From positions 1 through 50,950 of the forward strand of contig NZ_JARXWE010000022.1 of the NCBI RefSeq assembly GCF_029893235.1: a DNA stretch of 50,950 nucleotides, in the 5' to 3' direction. Position 1 is the stretch's first letter. Each line of letters starts with the position of its first letter. The DNA is from Dysgonomonas sp. PH5-45. Its GTDB lineage: Bacteria; Bacteroidota; Bacteroidia; Bacteroidales; Dysgonomonadaceae. Below the pieces are notes generated by a model that worked only from the letters and a program-made list of their open reading frames with translations, had not been told where the DNA came from and ran no database searches. Positions 6,369-14,738 of this stretch are shown piece by piece. The position numbers and the translations under genes were made by a program.

Positions 6369-6654
6369 AGTAGAAGAAAACGGAAGATACTTTGATGTAC
6401 CGAAATTGCAGATGCATCAGGTGCTAAATTGTGAAATTGAAATTCTTGAATTTATAACGGATGTAAAGACAAAGAATGGAATGAGATATCTACTAAAAAT
6501 AAGATTAAACGGGAAAGATGGAAAACTTTTTACCGATGCAAAACCAATAAAAGAAGCATTAAACCAAATCCCTGAAAATGAATTCCCATTTATAGCTACT
6601 ATAAGGCAACGTAGATATGATTCCGGGAATACAGGAACATATTATTTAGAATAA
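6340..6654 (+). CDS. Candidate DGR accessory protein, OB-fold-like (104 aa)
   Basis: The gene overlaps the RT gene by 29 nt in another frame, which implies coupled translation. The protein is basic and beta-rich, with a pattern (MRYLLKIRLNGKDGKLFTDA then EFPFIATIRQRRY) that resembles small single-stranded nucleic-acid-binding OB-fold proteins of Bacteroidetes phages. No Avd-like four-helix protein is found in this DGR, so this is the best candidate for the RT partner. The fold and role are inferences. Confidence 0.65.
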   Translation: MKKFAEFGIKVEENGRYFDVPKLQMHQVLNCEIEILEFITDVKTKNGMRYLLKIRLNGKDGKLFTDAKPIKEALNQIPENEFPFIATIRQRRYDSGNTGTYYLE

Positions 6655-6656
6655 CA

Positions 6657-6836
6657 ATGGAAACAAAAATAATAATAATCATTCTCTCTATAGCTTGCTT
6701 GTCATTAGCGACTATAAATATTTATCTGATCACGATTCTAAAATTATACGACAAAACTGAAATTGCTCAAAAAGAGCTTATAGAATTATTAAAGATTCAT
6801 ATACATGACATGTCAAAACGGATTATGTCCAATTAA
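6657..6836 (+). CDS. 59-aa single-span membrane protein
   Basis: METK is followed by a hydrophobic segment of about 25 residues (IIIIILSIACLSLATINIYL) and a charged helical tail with QKELIELLKIHIHD. It starts 2 nt after the preceding stop. No family is recognised. A small inner-membrane early protein may act in superinfection exclusion, but nothing in the sequence proves this. Confidence 0.55.
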   Translation: METKIIIIILSIACLSLATINIYLITILKLYDKTEIAQKELIELLKIHIHDMSKRIMSN

Positions 6837-6874
6837 AAAAAACCAATAAAAAATAGATAATAAACTTTTTAACT

Positions 6875-7537
6875 ATGATACCACAAACCCCCATACAGAA
6901 CGGACTGTTTCAGAAGTTTGGAAACTACAAGGCTTTTTTCAACCACTTTAAACCGGGAAACTTGCTGGTTTTGTACGAAGATATCGATACGGTGGAAGAC
7001 TCCCTCCGGCAAGAACGTTTCACCCTGCAGGATATCGATGTGTTGTATAGCACCGAACAGTTTCATGCCGGCATAGAATATATTATGGAATGGCTCGAAT
7101 TTATAAATATATATTCTAACATAAGTAAACCACTTAAAGATACCCAGCTGGTGGCCTTTCAGATATATAAGAAGCATAAGCTGTTATATCTTACGGATCT
7201 GAAAGTGATATTCGAAAAAATGATGGACGGCGATTATGGCCCTTTTTATGGTTCTATCGACTCCACGCGCATTCATTCGTCTTTTAAAGATTATAGCGCG
7301 TCCCGTAATTTAGCACAGGCAAAAATAAAAGGCCTGCTGCAGGACGAAATGAGAGCAAAACTGGAAAAGCTATTTGACGATACTAAAGGGAAAATGCTCC
7401 GTAAATATAAGGAAAAGTACGGAGATTCTCCAATCGTGAAAGACCCCAGAGAGTTAGCTCGCGAAGTTGAAGAAGCAACCAAGGAAAAGGCTGCTGCTAT
7501 CCGTCGGGAATTCTTTGAAATACACGGAATCAGGTAA
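6875..7537 (+). CDS. Phage replication-region protein of unknown function (220 aa)
   Basis: The protein is soluble, helical and acidic, with a conserved-looking block YLTDLKVIFEKMMDGDYGPF around residues 108-127 and a lysine/glutamate-rich C-terminus. It resembles a Bacteroidetes phage family of uncharacterised proteins (DUF6633-like, from memory) that precedes VirE/D5-type ATPases. It may be a helicase partner or loader. It lies 56 nt upstream of that ATPase gene. Confidence 0.65.
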   Translation: MIPQTPIQNGLFQKFGNYKAFFNHFKPGNLLVLYEDIDTVEDSLRQERFTLQDIDVLYSTEQFHAGIEYIMEWLEFINIYSNISKPLKDTQLVAFQIYKKHKLLYLTDLKVIFEKMMDGDYGPFYGSIDSTRIHSSFKDYSASRNLAQAKIKGLLQDEMRAKLEKLFDDTKGKMLRKYKEKYGDSPIVKDPRELAREVEEATKEKAAAIRREFFEIHGIR

Positions 7538-7593
7538 TAGAATTTATAGGGAAAAGGGGGCAAATCTATAAATATACGGAGTAAATATATAAT

Positions 7594-8901
7594 ATGGCAA
7601 TACATAAACCTATCGAGGTTAATAAGCAGACAAAATTACGGTTTAACGACAAATTTAAACGAAGCGTCGAGTTTCTGAACGAAAATTATAATATCCTGGT
7701 GCCGATACACGACCCGGATAAAATACAAATAATATACAAGGGATCTGATGGTCGCTACAAGTATAGCCCATCGTTCGAAGATGTATCTATTCATGTAGCC
7801 GAAAGCGATATTTCCATATCCGACAGCGACCTTTGGAAAATAATAAAAAGCCCTAACTACATAGAGCCCTACAACCCGATAAAGGAGTACTTCGATAAAA
7901 TACGCGGCACTTACAAGGGCGAAAGTCATATCGATATTCTGTGCCAGCATATCATCCCCCGGAGTTTTGACGATAATACCCCGCGGCATTACCTTGAAAG
8001 AACCAATCGGCTTATACGTAAGTGGCTGGTGGCAAGTGTTGCCAACTGGCTCGGTAAGGAAACTAATCAGGTAGCCCTGGGGTTGATAAGCGGACGTGAA
8101 GGCATCGGGAAAACAACCCTGCTCAATTTCCTTATACCGGAGCAACTGAAGGAATATTATGTATCACCATCTAAAGACGATAAGGTATTCAACATAGAAG
8201 AAGGGTTTACGCAATATATGCTGGTGCACTTCGAAGAACTGGTGGGATTGAATAAAGGAAATTACAACACATTCAAAAGGGTTATGTCGCAAACCGAACT
8301 ATTGACAAAGCCAAGAGGCGCAAGGGTGGCCACCTATAAAAAAAGGATAGCATGTGTGGCTTTCTCTACCAATAAAAACAAAGAAAATGGAGGTTTCATA
8401 TTGCCAAGCTATGGTGATACTCGTCGGTTTGGATGCGTCGAGCTCGAAGATATTGAGTTCGGATATGAGACTAAGGTAGATATAGATCAGCTATGGAGCG
8501 AAGCCCTCGTTTTGGCCGAAGAAACTGATTTCAACTATCGGTTCGATAAAAACACGGACTTCCCCGAATTCAAGGAATACAATAAACGTTATGCATACCA
8601 AACATCGGCAATGAGCTGTATACAGATAAATATCTGCCCACCGGAAAGCGATGATGAAGGCGTTTATATGAATGTCACCCAGATACTGCAGACGCTGATC
8701 ACCGCCGGAAAGATATCGAGGGATATAATAGGCTCGTCCGATAAAAAAGTAAATATCCGTACGGTTGGCATAGCCCTCACAGCTCTGGGATATACATATA
8801 AGGCTATGCGTGTGCCGGGATTGCCTTATCCCATCTATTGCTACCATATTAAGTTTTTGGATGAGTCGCTTAATCACCGGCAGGGAAACAATAACCAATA
8901 A
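7594..8901 (+). CDS. VirE/D5-like replicative ATPase (helicase)
   Basis: The 435-aa protein has a P-loop GREGIGKTT at residues 167-175, followed by the acidic strand MLVHFEEL (Walker B) and a basic sensor region (KPRGARVATYKKR). This is the AAA+/SF3-type core of virulence-associated E and D5 helicases found in phage and plasmid replication. There is no obvious primase domain in the N-terminal 150 residues. A winged-helix-like C-terminus (about 350-430) is plausible. It probably unwinds the phage origin. Confidence 0.88.
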   Translation: MAIHKPIEVNKQTKLRFNDKFKRSVEFLNENYNILVPIHDPDKIQIIYKGSDGRYKYSPSFEDVSIHVAESDISISDSDLWKIIKSPNYIEPYNPIKEYFDKIRGTYKGESHIDILCQHIIPRSFDDNTPRHYLERTNRLIRKWLVASVANWLGKETNQVALGLISGREGIGKTTLLNFLIPEQLKEYYVSPSKDDKVFNIEEGFTQYMLVHFEELVGLNKGNYNTFKRVMSQTELLTKPRGARVATYKKRIACVAFSTNKNKENGGFILPSYGDTRRFGCVELEDIEFGYETKVDIDQLWSEALVLAEETDFNYRFDKNTDFPEFKEYNKRYAYQTSAMSCIQINICPPESDDEGVYMNVTQILQTLITAGKISRDIIGSSDKKVNIRTVGIALTALGYTYKAMRVPGLPYPIYCYHIKFLDESLNHRQGNNNQ

Positions 8902-8913
8902 AAACGAAAAGCT

Positions 8914-9291
8914 ATGGAATGGACATACAATAAAGTAAAACTCCTACAAGAGAAGTATCCGGAAGCACCAAACTTAATGGCCTTAGCCAAAGAGATTGGA
9001 GTTACTCAGAGTGCATTGCTGCAGAAGGCATGTTCTTTAAAAATAAAAAGATCGCGCCATCGGATAAACGCTATCTTACAAAAGCAAAAATTAGCACTTG
9101 ACACACACGACCTAAATCCACCAGTACCGGTTCTTGAAGAAAATACGGAGCAGGTTACTATCAAAGAGCGAGCGCCCATCGATATCCCTAAAAGGCTAAA
9201 TGAGCTCACCCGAATAATACTAAACCCTGACACGCCCCGTCATGTATATAACAAAGCTATGCAGGATTACCATTATTATAATACACTATGA
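8914..9291 (+). CDS. Helix-turn-helix protein of the replication operon
   Basis: The 125-aa protein opens with a homeodomain-like HTH (EKYPEAPNLMALAKEIGVTQ, recognition helix SALLQKACSLKIKRS). A proline-rich linker and a C-terminal helical region follow. It is 12 nt downstream of the ATPase gene. It could recruit the helicase to the origin or control the operon; the choice is open. Confidence 0.65.
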   Translation: MEWTYNKVKLLQEKYPEAPNLMALAKEIGVTQSALLQKACSLKIKRSRHRINAILQKQKLALDTHDLNPPVPVLEENTEQVTIKERAPIDIPKRLNELTRIILNPDTPRHVYNKAMQDYHYYNTL

Positions 9292-9322
9292 GTAAAAAAA
9301 ACACCGGTGGAATTTTAATGCA

Positions 9323-9472
9323 ATGAAACCTAATCTATTCCCGGATACATATAAGGTAGACCAATGTAAAGATTGCGGCATTATCAGATTACATGTTTAC
9401 AAATGTCGGCAGTATCTGAAAGTTTACATTGCTGGTGGAAAATATTGTGATAACAGACCTGAATGCAAATGA
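9323..9472 (+). CDS. 49-aa cysteine-rich (zinc-ribbon-like) protein
   Basis: Cysteines occur as CKDC (residues 15-18), then C28, C42 and C48, enough for one zinc site. The stop overlaps the methyltransferase start (ATGA at 9469-9472). Upstream, a 12-codon ORF from 9289 overlaps this start and is probably not a gene. No named family. Confidence 0.6.
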   Translation: MKPNLFPDTYKVDQCKDCGIIRLHVYKCRQYLKVYIAGGKYCDNRPECK

Positions 9473-9930
9473 AAAAGATATTAGATGCTTGCTGTGGCAG
9501 TAAAATGTTCTGGTTTGACAAAAGCAACCCGGATGTTCTGTTTGCCGACAATAGGCGGGAAAATCATATTTTATGCGATGGGCGGTATCTGGAAGTAAAT
9601 CCTGATGTAATAATGGATTTTACGGATATGCCAATAGACGACGAAGTATTTAACCTTGTCGTATTTGATCCTCCACATCTGATTAAACTCGGTAAAAATT
9701 CATGGATGGCAAAAAAATACGGAGTACTCCCAGATAATTGGCCAAGGATAATACACGATGGCTTTAATGAATGTATGAGAGTGTTGAAGCCTGATGGAAT
9801 TTTAATCTTCAAATGGAACGAACATCAGGTTTCAATTAAAGATGTTCTGAAAGCCATCAACAAGCAACCTCTTTTCGGGCATCGCTCCGGGAGGCAATCT
9901 AAAACTATCTGGATGGCTTTTATGAAATAA
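9469..9930 (+). CDS. SAM-dependent DNA adenine methyltransferase-like protein
   Basis: The 153-aa protein begins with the SAM-binding loop ILDACCGSKMFWFD and has VVFDPPHLIKLG, a DPPY-type catalytic motif with His in place of Tyr/Phe, near residue 65. It ends with a short target-side region. Small stand-alone enzymes like this are common in Bacteroidetes phages and may protect phage DNA. An in-frame ATG at 9463 gives two extra residues; 9469 is preferred because of the ATGA overlap. Confidence 0.75.
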   Translation: MKKILDACCGSKMFWFDKSNPDVLFADNRRENHILCDGRYLEVNPDVIMDFTDMPIDDEVFNLVVFDPPHLIKLGKNSWMAKKYGVLPDNWPRIIHDGFNECMRVLKPDGILIFKWNEHQVSIKDVLKAINKQPLFGHRSGRQSKTIWMAFMK

Positions 9931-9969
9931 GAAGCACTCGTCCACAGGGAAGTATAACTTCTCATCACC

Positions 9970-10030
9970 ACCCCACAATCCGTTTGCAGATGAATATCTG
10001 CATTGCCCGGAACGTGGGGTTCTTTTTTTT
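9970..10030 (+). terminator. Terminator of the replication operon
   Basis: An outer stem ACCCCAC / GTGGGGT (9970-9976 with 10014-10020) encloses an inner hairpin GCAGAT-GAAT-ATCTGC, and TCTTTTTTTT follows at 10021-10030. It closes the early/replication transcript. Confidence 0.85.
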
Positions 10031-10252
10031 AGTATGATGGCGATGTATTTTCTCCTTATTGATGCATACCGGCCTTTATGTAACCTCCCAACTCCTTATC
10101 GTTACAATATTTAAAACCTTACGGTCAACGACATTTCTTTTTTAGAAGGATGGAGGCTTTCATGTGTTCATGTGTATTTATATAATATTATTTCTTATAG
10201 TTTATATTTATATATTACTATTATTATTCAAAAAACAAAAAAAAACCGTTTT

Positions 10253-10428
10253 GCTCCTACTACTTACTACAACCTCTTGAAACCCGCATCCAGAGCCATG
10301 AATTTTGTAGTAGGTATGTTTTACTACATACCTACTACAACCTACTACAAAAAAGCTCCTACTACAACCTTACTACAATTATATATTTGTAAATCAACAA
10401 TGTATGCGTTGTAGTATGTAGTAGGAGC
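10253..10428. repeat. TACTAC repeat array (candidate origin or control region)
   Basis: Seven direct TACTAC hexamers (10258, 10265, 10322, 10333, 10343, 10360, 10371) and three inverted ones (10307, 10411, 10418) lie within about 165 bp. Several are 10-11 bp apart, one helical turn. The outer edges form an inverted repeat GCTCCTACTAC (10253-10263) with GTAGTAGGAGC (10418-10428). The whole stretch 9931-10563 has no gene I believe; its AT-rich flank (10150-10245) could be an unwinding element. It lies between the replication operon and the late genes. Confidence 0.65.
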
Positions 10429-10563
10429 AGTAAATTTTATTTTTTTACAAACTATTATTTTTACCGAATAAAAAAAGGATTATTTTGTTTACTTTGCATA
10501 TATATTTATTTGTATATTAGTATTTTATGACTAAATTAGTAGATATTTTCTGATACAAGCGCT

Positions 10564-11157
10564 ATGGGTAAATTTTTGGTAAAGTTTCCGTGTAAACCTT
10601 ATGTAAGGAGGTTTCTTGAGATAAATTATGGAGATATTGATAATCTTAATAACAATAAATCCGTAGATATATCTAAGGATAAAGCTCTTTATTCGGAATT
10701 CCAACAAAAACTTAAACTAAATAAGTCCTTGCGTTATGATATCCGGTATAGTAATCTTGCCCTGGATAGGTATTCGGAAGAAATAAATATAAAGATATCG
10801 CAGGACGACTTCTATCGATACGGATGGGAGTTATCGAAGACTGATATCGTATATCTGAATTCTTTATTCGAAAGTCGTTGTAAGCTGCTGATGTATACTG
10901 TTGTTGGTTCTCATGTTGCCATAGGGTTGACTTTGTCAAGCAGTATAGACTATTTTCAGGACAAATATTTGTTTCCGGAAGATGTATGGCCCAAAGAAAG
11001 TATTTATAAAGATTGTCAACGAAATTTAGATTTAACTAAAAATTTTATTTCACATAATATTTCAGAGTTTATTGATAAAATAATGTTGGTGAAATTGTCT
11101 GCGAATAGGACAATTTCACACAAAGCAAGAAAAGTATATGAAAGCAATAACATTTGA
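10564..11157 (+). CDS. Phage protein of unknown function at the start of the late region (197 aa)
   Basis: The first gene after the TACTAC array. It is basic and soluble, with a C-terminal segment (LVKLSANRTISHKARKVYES) that could be a DNA-binding helix-turn-helix. Its position just ahead of the head genes would suit a late-gene activator or array-binding protein. No family is recognised. It overlaps the next gene by 20 nt. Confidence 0.6.
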   Translation: MGKFLVKFPCKPYVRRFLEINYGDIDNLNNNKSVDISKDKALYSEFQQKLKLNKSLRYDIRYSNLALDRYSEEINIKISQDDFYRYGWELSKTDIVYLNSLFESRCKLLMYTVVGSHVAIGLTLSSSIDYFQDKYLFPEDVWPKESIYKDCQRNLDLTKNFISHNISEFIDKIMLVKLSANRTISHKARKVYESNNI

Positions 11158-11620
11158 TTTCGGTAGCAATCTGGGAGGGTTAAATAAGGTGTATGCTATT
11201 CCTCCTTCTTCCCTTATCGAGATAATACATAACTATTCTAAAAAGCAAATATCATTGAGACTTACAGGTACTTCCGATATCATAGAAATATACTGTATAC
11301 TTGATACAATGCAATTTACCGAAGAAAAAACACAACCTGCCGCAGGACCTACCTACAACCCCGTAATCACCGGTATTACACCTAAATCCAACGAGATAAA
11401 CCAGGAACAACTTATCCGGTTGGAAAGCAGTTACTGGCTCCTACTCTTCGAAGACAATAACGGTAATACCCGTTTGGCTGGCAATGAAGATTTATTTTTG
11501 GTGTTCAACCGAACCGAAAGCACTGGGCAAACTATACAGAGTCGTAATCAAATACAGTTTACTTTTTCGGGATTCCAATCTCATCCGTGTTATTTTATCC
11601 AAGATGCATCACTTGTATAG
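11138..11620 (+). CDS. Probable virion-associated protein (160 aa)
   Basis: A beta-rich protein containing SYWLLLFEDNNGNTRLAGN and a C-terminal block with Gln/Arg-rich strands (QSRNQIQFTFSGFQSHPCYF). A similar ending (SSDRNQTTLQFTFRAGKALV) is seen in the structural protein at 13832, which supports a shared strand architecture and a virion role. It ends just before a terminator. Confidence 0.55.
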   Translation: MKAITFDFGSNLGGLNKVYAIPPSSLIEIIHNYSKKQISLRLTGTSDIIEIYCILDTMQFTEEKTQPAAGPTYNPVITGITPKSNEINQEQLIRLESSYWLLLFEDNNGNTRLAGNEDLFLVFNRTESTGQTIQSRNQIQFTFSGFQSHPCYFIQDASLV

Positions 11621-11650
11621 TGCTGATATACACAGATAAACAATACAAAA

Positions 11651-11687
11651 GCAGGTAAGGCACAGTGTCCTTTACCTGCCTTTTTTT
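11651..11687 (+). terminator. Intrinsic terminator before the head genes
   Basis: GCAGGTAAGG pairs with CCTTTACCTGC (one bulged base) around an 8-nt loop, followed by CTTTTTTT. It separates the 10564-11620 pair from the capsid operon. Confidence 0.8.
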
Positions 11688-11718
11688 GCTCCATATTTTT
11701 GCCATAAATATTTTAAAT

Positions 11719-12834
11719 ATGGCAAAAGACAGAGTTATAGAAATAACCGGATATATCGAGAAATATGCTTTCTCAATGGGATATATCAAATACCTGATGA
11801 AAGAGCTTGGCGAAGGGCCTATTACCGTTAAAGTTACTTCCTATGGTGGTGATGTGAATCATGCCCTGAAGATAAAGGATCTATTCGCTTCTCACGGCGA
11901 TGTAACGGTAGAATATGTCGGTTTGAATGCTTCTGCAGCTACTCTTATAGGACATGGCGCCAAGAAAACCATTATCCACGAAGATTCCCTATATCTTATT
12001 CATAAACCAATGGTATGGGTAGATACTTGGGGGTCGATGAACGAAGACGAGCTGACACAAGCTATTACTGATTTACAGGCTCAAAAAAAAGATGCTGAAA
12101 CATTTACTCTCGTTTTAGCACAAGATTATGTGAATAGCCGTGGAATGGATATTAAAACGGTAATGTCTCTGATGAAAGAATCCAGATGGCTTTCTGCCGA
12201 GGAAGCTGTTAAACTTGGCTTGGTCGATGAAATAATCCCTTCCATAAACAAGAAGCCTGTCATATCTAATCAAGCTATTGCTATTATGAATGCCAATGGA
12301 TTGCCAATACCCGAATTTAATGGTAAGCCAAAGAATGATCTACTCACAAAAATATCTAATGGAGTGGATAGGATAATAGATAATTTTTTACCTAAAAATA
12401 AATCTGAAATGAATAAAACATTTTTATGTATCAACAAGATACTTAACGTAGAAGGCATTGAATCTACCGATGGCAAGTTCTCCTTGAGCCTTGAGCAGAT
12501 AACAGTCATAAATGCAAAGCTTACTGAAATGGAAACCGCTGTCACTAATGCTGATACTGCCCGTCAAACAGCAGAAATAGCACAGGTGGCTGCCGAAAAC
12601 TCACTGAATGAACTTGCCGCTGCGATCGATGCTATCAATCCTACCGTGAAGGCTGCCCAAAAAGCAAGCGATAAAGCAGCTGCTATTAATGCCATCCTTG
12701 CCAGTCGACCAGGTGTAAAGGCCGAAGCTCCACAGGGAGAATCAGGAAAAAGTGGCGAACTAAAAAACGAGGCAGACTTCAATATTATCGATAATCTTCC
12801 TCACAACAGGGAAGCAGACACTTTTATTGTATAA
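11719..12834 (+). CDS. ClpP-like head maturation protease fused to a scaffold
   Basis: In this 371-aa protein, residues 1-180 have the S14/ClpP fold: TSYGGDVNHA oxyanion region, nucleophile Ser72 in NASAAT, His95 in YLIHKP and the C-terminal WLSAEEAVKLGLVDEI signature. Residues about 230-345 are an Ala/Glu-rich coiled coil typical of a scaffold that the protease itself removes. I chose ATG 11719 because a longer frame would run back into the terminator. The start codon sits in an inverted repeat TTTGCCATA / TATGGCAAA (11698-11726). It precedes the major capsid gene, as in many siphoviruses. Confidence 0.9.
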   Translation: MAKDRVIEITGYIEKYAFSMGYIKYLMKELGEGPITVKVTSYGGDVNHALKIKDLFASHGDVTVEYVGLNASAATLIGHGAKKTIIHEDSLYLIHKPMVWVDTWGSMNEDELTQAITDLQAQKKDAETFTLVLAQDYVNSRGMDIKTVMSLMKESRWLSAEEAVKLGLVDEIIPSINKKPVISNQAIAIMNANGLPIPEFNGKPKNDLLTKISNGVDRIIDNFLPKNKSEMNKTFLCINKILNVEGIESTDGKFSLSLEQITVINAKLTEMETAVTNADTARQTAEIAQVAAENSLNELAAAIDAINPTVKAAQKASDKAAAINAILASRPGVKAEAPQGESGKSGELKNEADFNIIDNLPHNREADTFIV

Positions 12835-12852
12835 TCTAAATATTTAATTATT

Positions 12853-13806
12853 ATGGCTTTAATCATATCTGATATTGTTTCCGAATATGGTGCTTATTAT
12901 ATCAAAAGCGGTCAGAACGAATCGCGTTTAAGAAGACAACTCCTGTTCAGTCGTGAAACAACAAAATTAGCTACACCGGTAAAAACGGAAGATACGGTAT
13001 ATAGATTGGCGCAATCTACTATAACTGAATTGGTACAGGCTTTCCAAAAAGATTGGACTCCAAAAGGTGATCTCAAGTTCACTCCTAACCCCATACCTTT
13101 ATACAACCTAAAGGTAGATATTGACCTATATCCGGACGAAATTAAAAACAGCTGGTTGGCGTTTCTTGAGAGCAACAATCTTAACCGCAAGGATTGGCCA
13201 TTGGTTCGTTATATGATAGAGAAACATGTGTTCGACCGTATAAATGATGATATGGAGCGAAACGTATATTACAAGGGTGTATTTGCTGCGCCTACCGCAG
13301 GGACTGCCAGTACAGCCGGAAGTGCTATGAATGGTTTAGAGTATCTTCTTAAAAACAATACCGGTATAAACCATGTAACATTATCCGGGGCTCTTGATCC
13401 GTCTACTATATACGATCAGATGGAAGAGTTTTACGAGAAAATATCGGAAGAATACCAGAACACTAAAATGGTTATTGGTGTTGCTCCTAAATGGAGGCGT
13501 GCCTTCCTGAAGGATAAGCGTGCTCAAGGATGGTATGATATTTCAAGCCCTGGGCAGATAGATGACACTCTTGACTTTTCTCCTGCTCGTGTAATAGGAT
13601 TACCTTCAATGATAGGTTCGGATGATATCTGGGCTACTCCTTTGAATAATTTCCTTTATGTTACTCGTTTTGGTGAAAATGCGGCAAAAGTGAAGATCGA
13701 AGAATCCAAACGATGTGTGTCTGTTATGACAGACTGGTGGGAAGGTTTTGGCTTCGGCATCAACGAAGTAGTATGGACAACCGTACCAGCTGCGGTAACA
13801 CCTTAA
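12853..13806 (+). CDS. Major capsid protein
   Basis: The 317-aa protein lies 18 nt after the protease/scaffold gene. Its N-terminal arm is followed by a mixed alpha/beta body with a helix-rich middle (DDMERNVYYKGVF) and C-terminal strands (FLYVTRFGENAAKVKIEE) that fit the HK97 fold of Bacteroidetes phage capsids. No cleavage site is obvious. The call rests on size, position and overall pattern. Confidence 0.82.
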   Translation: MALIISDIVSEYGAYYIKSGQNESRLRRQLLFSRETTKLATPVKTEDTVYRLAQSTITELVQAFQKDWTPKGDLKFTPNPIPLYNLKVDIDLYPDEIKNSWLAFLESNNLNRKDWPLVRYMIEKHVFDRINDDMERNVYYKGVFAAPTAGTASTAGSAMNGLEYLLKNNTGINHVTLSGALDPSTIYDQMEEFYEKISEEYQNTKMVIGVAPKWRRAFLKDKRAQGWYDISSPGQIDDTLDFSPARVIGLPSMIGSDDIWATPLNNFLYVTRFGENAAKVKIEESKRCVSVMTDWWEGFGFGINEVVWTTVPAAVTP

Positions 13807-13831
13807 TATTAATCTATCTAAATATATTATT

Positions 13832-14428
13832 ATGGCAGATAAATGTATAAATCTCGAAGATATAGATCATAACTTAGGTTGTGACGGAGGTAATGTATCT
13901 GGGATAGTTCCGGAAGTAATATTTGGCTATCACGAAGATGTAGCTACTTGGCCGGATGAACCGGTTCCTACAAACGCTGGAGGTGTAACCACACCTCTTA
14001 CCTTAGAAGAAGCCGGAGCCTTGGATGGCGATGTGGCAATGAAACCGGGAACGCGTGCCTTTAAAATTGCTTTTACCGAAGATGTAGGCAGTCTTACCAT
14101 CACCACCGATGGAGAAACCGATGGTATGTCGGTAATATATACCCTTACTATCATAAAGGCAAAAATATCAAAACAAGTACTCGGTTTCATCAATGCGGCT
14201 ATAAACCGTAAACTGTTCTTTATCCCTCAGGATGAAAATGGTGTACGCTACCTAATGGGAAATAAACGCCGCGGATGTACATTCGTATCTGGCGGTGACG
14301 GATCCACAACCGGAACTACATCATCCGATCGTAACCAAACAACACTACAGTTTACTTTTCGAGCCGGCAAAGCTCTCGTTTATGAAGGTGTAACGGATGA
14401 ATTATTAACGGAAGTCCCTACTCCCTAA
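13832..14428 (+). CDS. Virion structural protein (head decoration or tail tube candidate)
   Basis: The 198-aa protein is rich in beta strands, acidic and Gly/Thr-rich, without signal peptide or membrane segment. It is the last gene of the capsid operon, right before a strong terminator. The size and beta content fit a major tail tube protein or a head decoration protein, and the sequence alone does not decide between them. Confidence 0.65.
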   Translation: MADKCINLEDIDHNLGCDGGNVSGIVPEVIFGYHEDVATWPDEPVPTNAGGVTTPLTLEEAGALDGDVAMKPGTRAFKIAFTEDVGSLTITTDGETDGMSVIYTLTIIKAKISKQVLGFINAAINRKLFFIPQDENGVRYLMGNKRRGCTFVSGGDGSTTGTTSSDRNQTTLQFTFRAGKALVYEGVTDELLTEVPTP

Positions 14429-14452
14429 TATATACGTTCTTTCATTTTTTTT

Positions 14453-14486
14453 AAGGCTCTCATTTTTTGGTGGGAGCCTTTTTTAT
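14453..14486 (+). terminator. Terminator of the capsid operon
   Basis: AAGGCTCTC pairs with GGGAGCCTT around a T-rich loop and is followed by TTTTTATT. It isolates the next promoter and cassette from read-through. Confidence 0.85.
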
Positions 14487-14497
14487 TGTCATATATT

Positions 14498-14738
14498 GTC
14501 GTTCCCAAAATTTAATACTATCTTTGTAGTGCGAAACAATTATTTTCAACAGGCAGATCTGCAAAGGTTGCCTATACTACAGGCTTTTTTTATGCCTAAA
14601 CTTTAAGATATTTATTATTATAAGGCGGTTGCCTTTCCCAACATTCTTATCGGTTCTGCCGTTTGATTGTAATTGTTTCGCGACACGGGAAATGGCAGCC
14701 GTTCTTTTTTCTGCCTAAAATGCGAAACAATTACAATC
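14498..14738 (+). promoter_or_regulatory. Promoter and structured leader RNA, copy 1 (toggle architecture)
   Basis: A -33 TTG (14498-14500) and -7 TATCTTTG (14519-14526) place the RNA start near 14530. The RNA begins with segment 1, GCGAAACAATTA (14531-14542). Segment 2, GATTGTAATTGTTTCGC (14665-14681), is complementary to segment 1 over 12 nt and perfectly complementary over 17 nt to segment 3 (14722-14738), which ends at the base before the ATG at 14739. Inner hairpins include AGGCA/TGCCT, AGGC-GCCT, AAGGC-GGTT-GCCTT and GGCAG/CTGCC. If segments 1 and 2 pair, the start codon is free; if 2 and 3 pair, it is buried. It closely matches the leader at 40790-41029. Confidence 0.8.

Noticed and set aside
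6657-6836. The 59-aa protein after the DGR as Avd
   Set aside because: It is a single-span membrane protein, half the length of Avd and not a four-helix bundle.
10172-10414. An 80-codon ORF across the TACTAC array
   Set aside because: It is made of simple Tyr/Leu/Ile-rich repeats from AT-rich and TACTAC sequence, has no coupling to neighbours and lies between a terminator and the next gene.
10253-10428. CRISPR array
   Set aside because: The repeats are hexamers in both orientations with no constant spacer length, and no cas genes are present.
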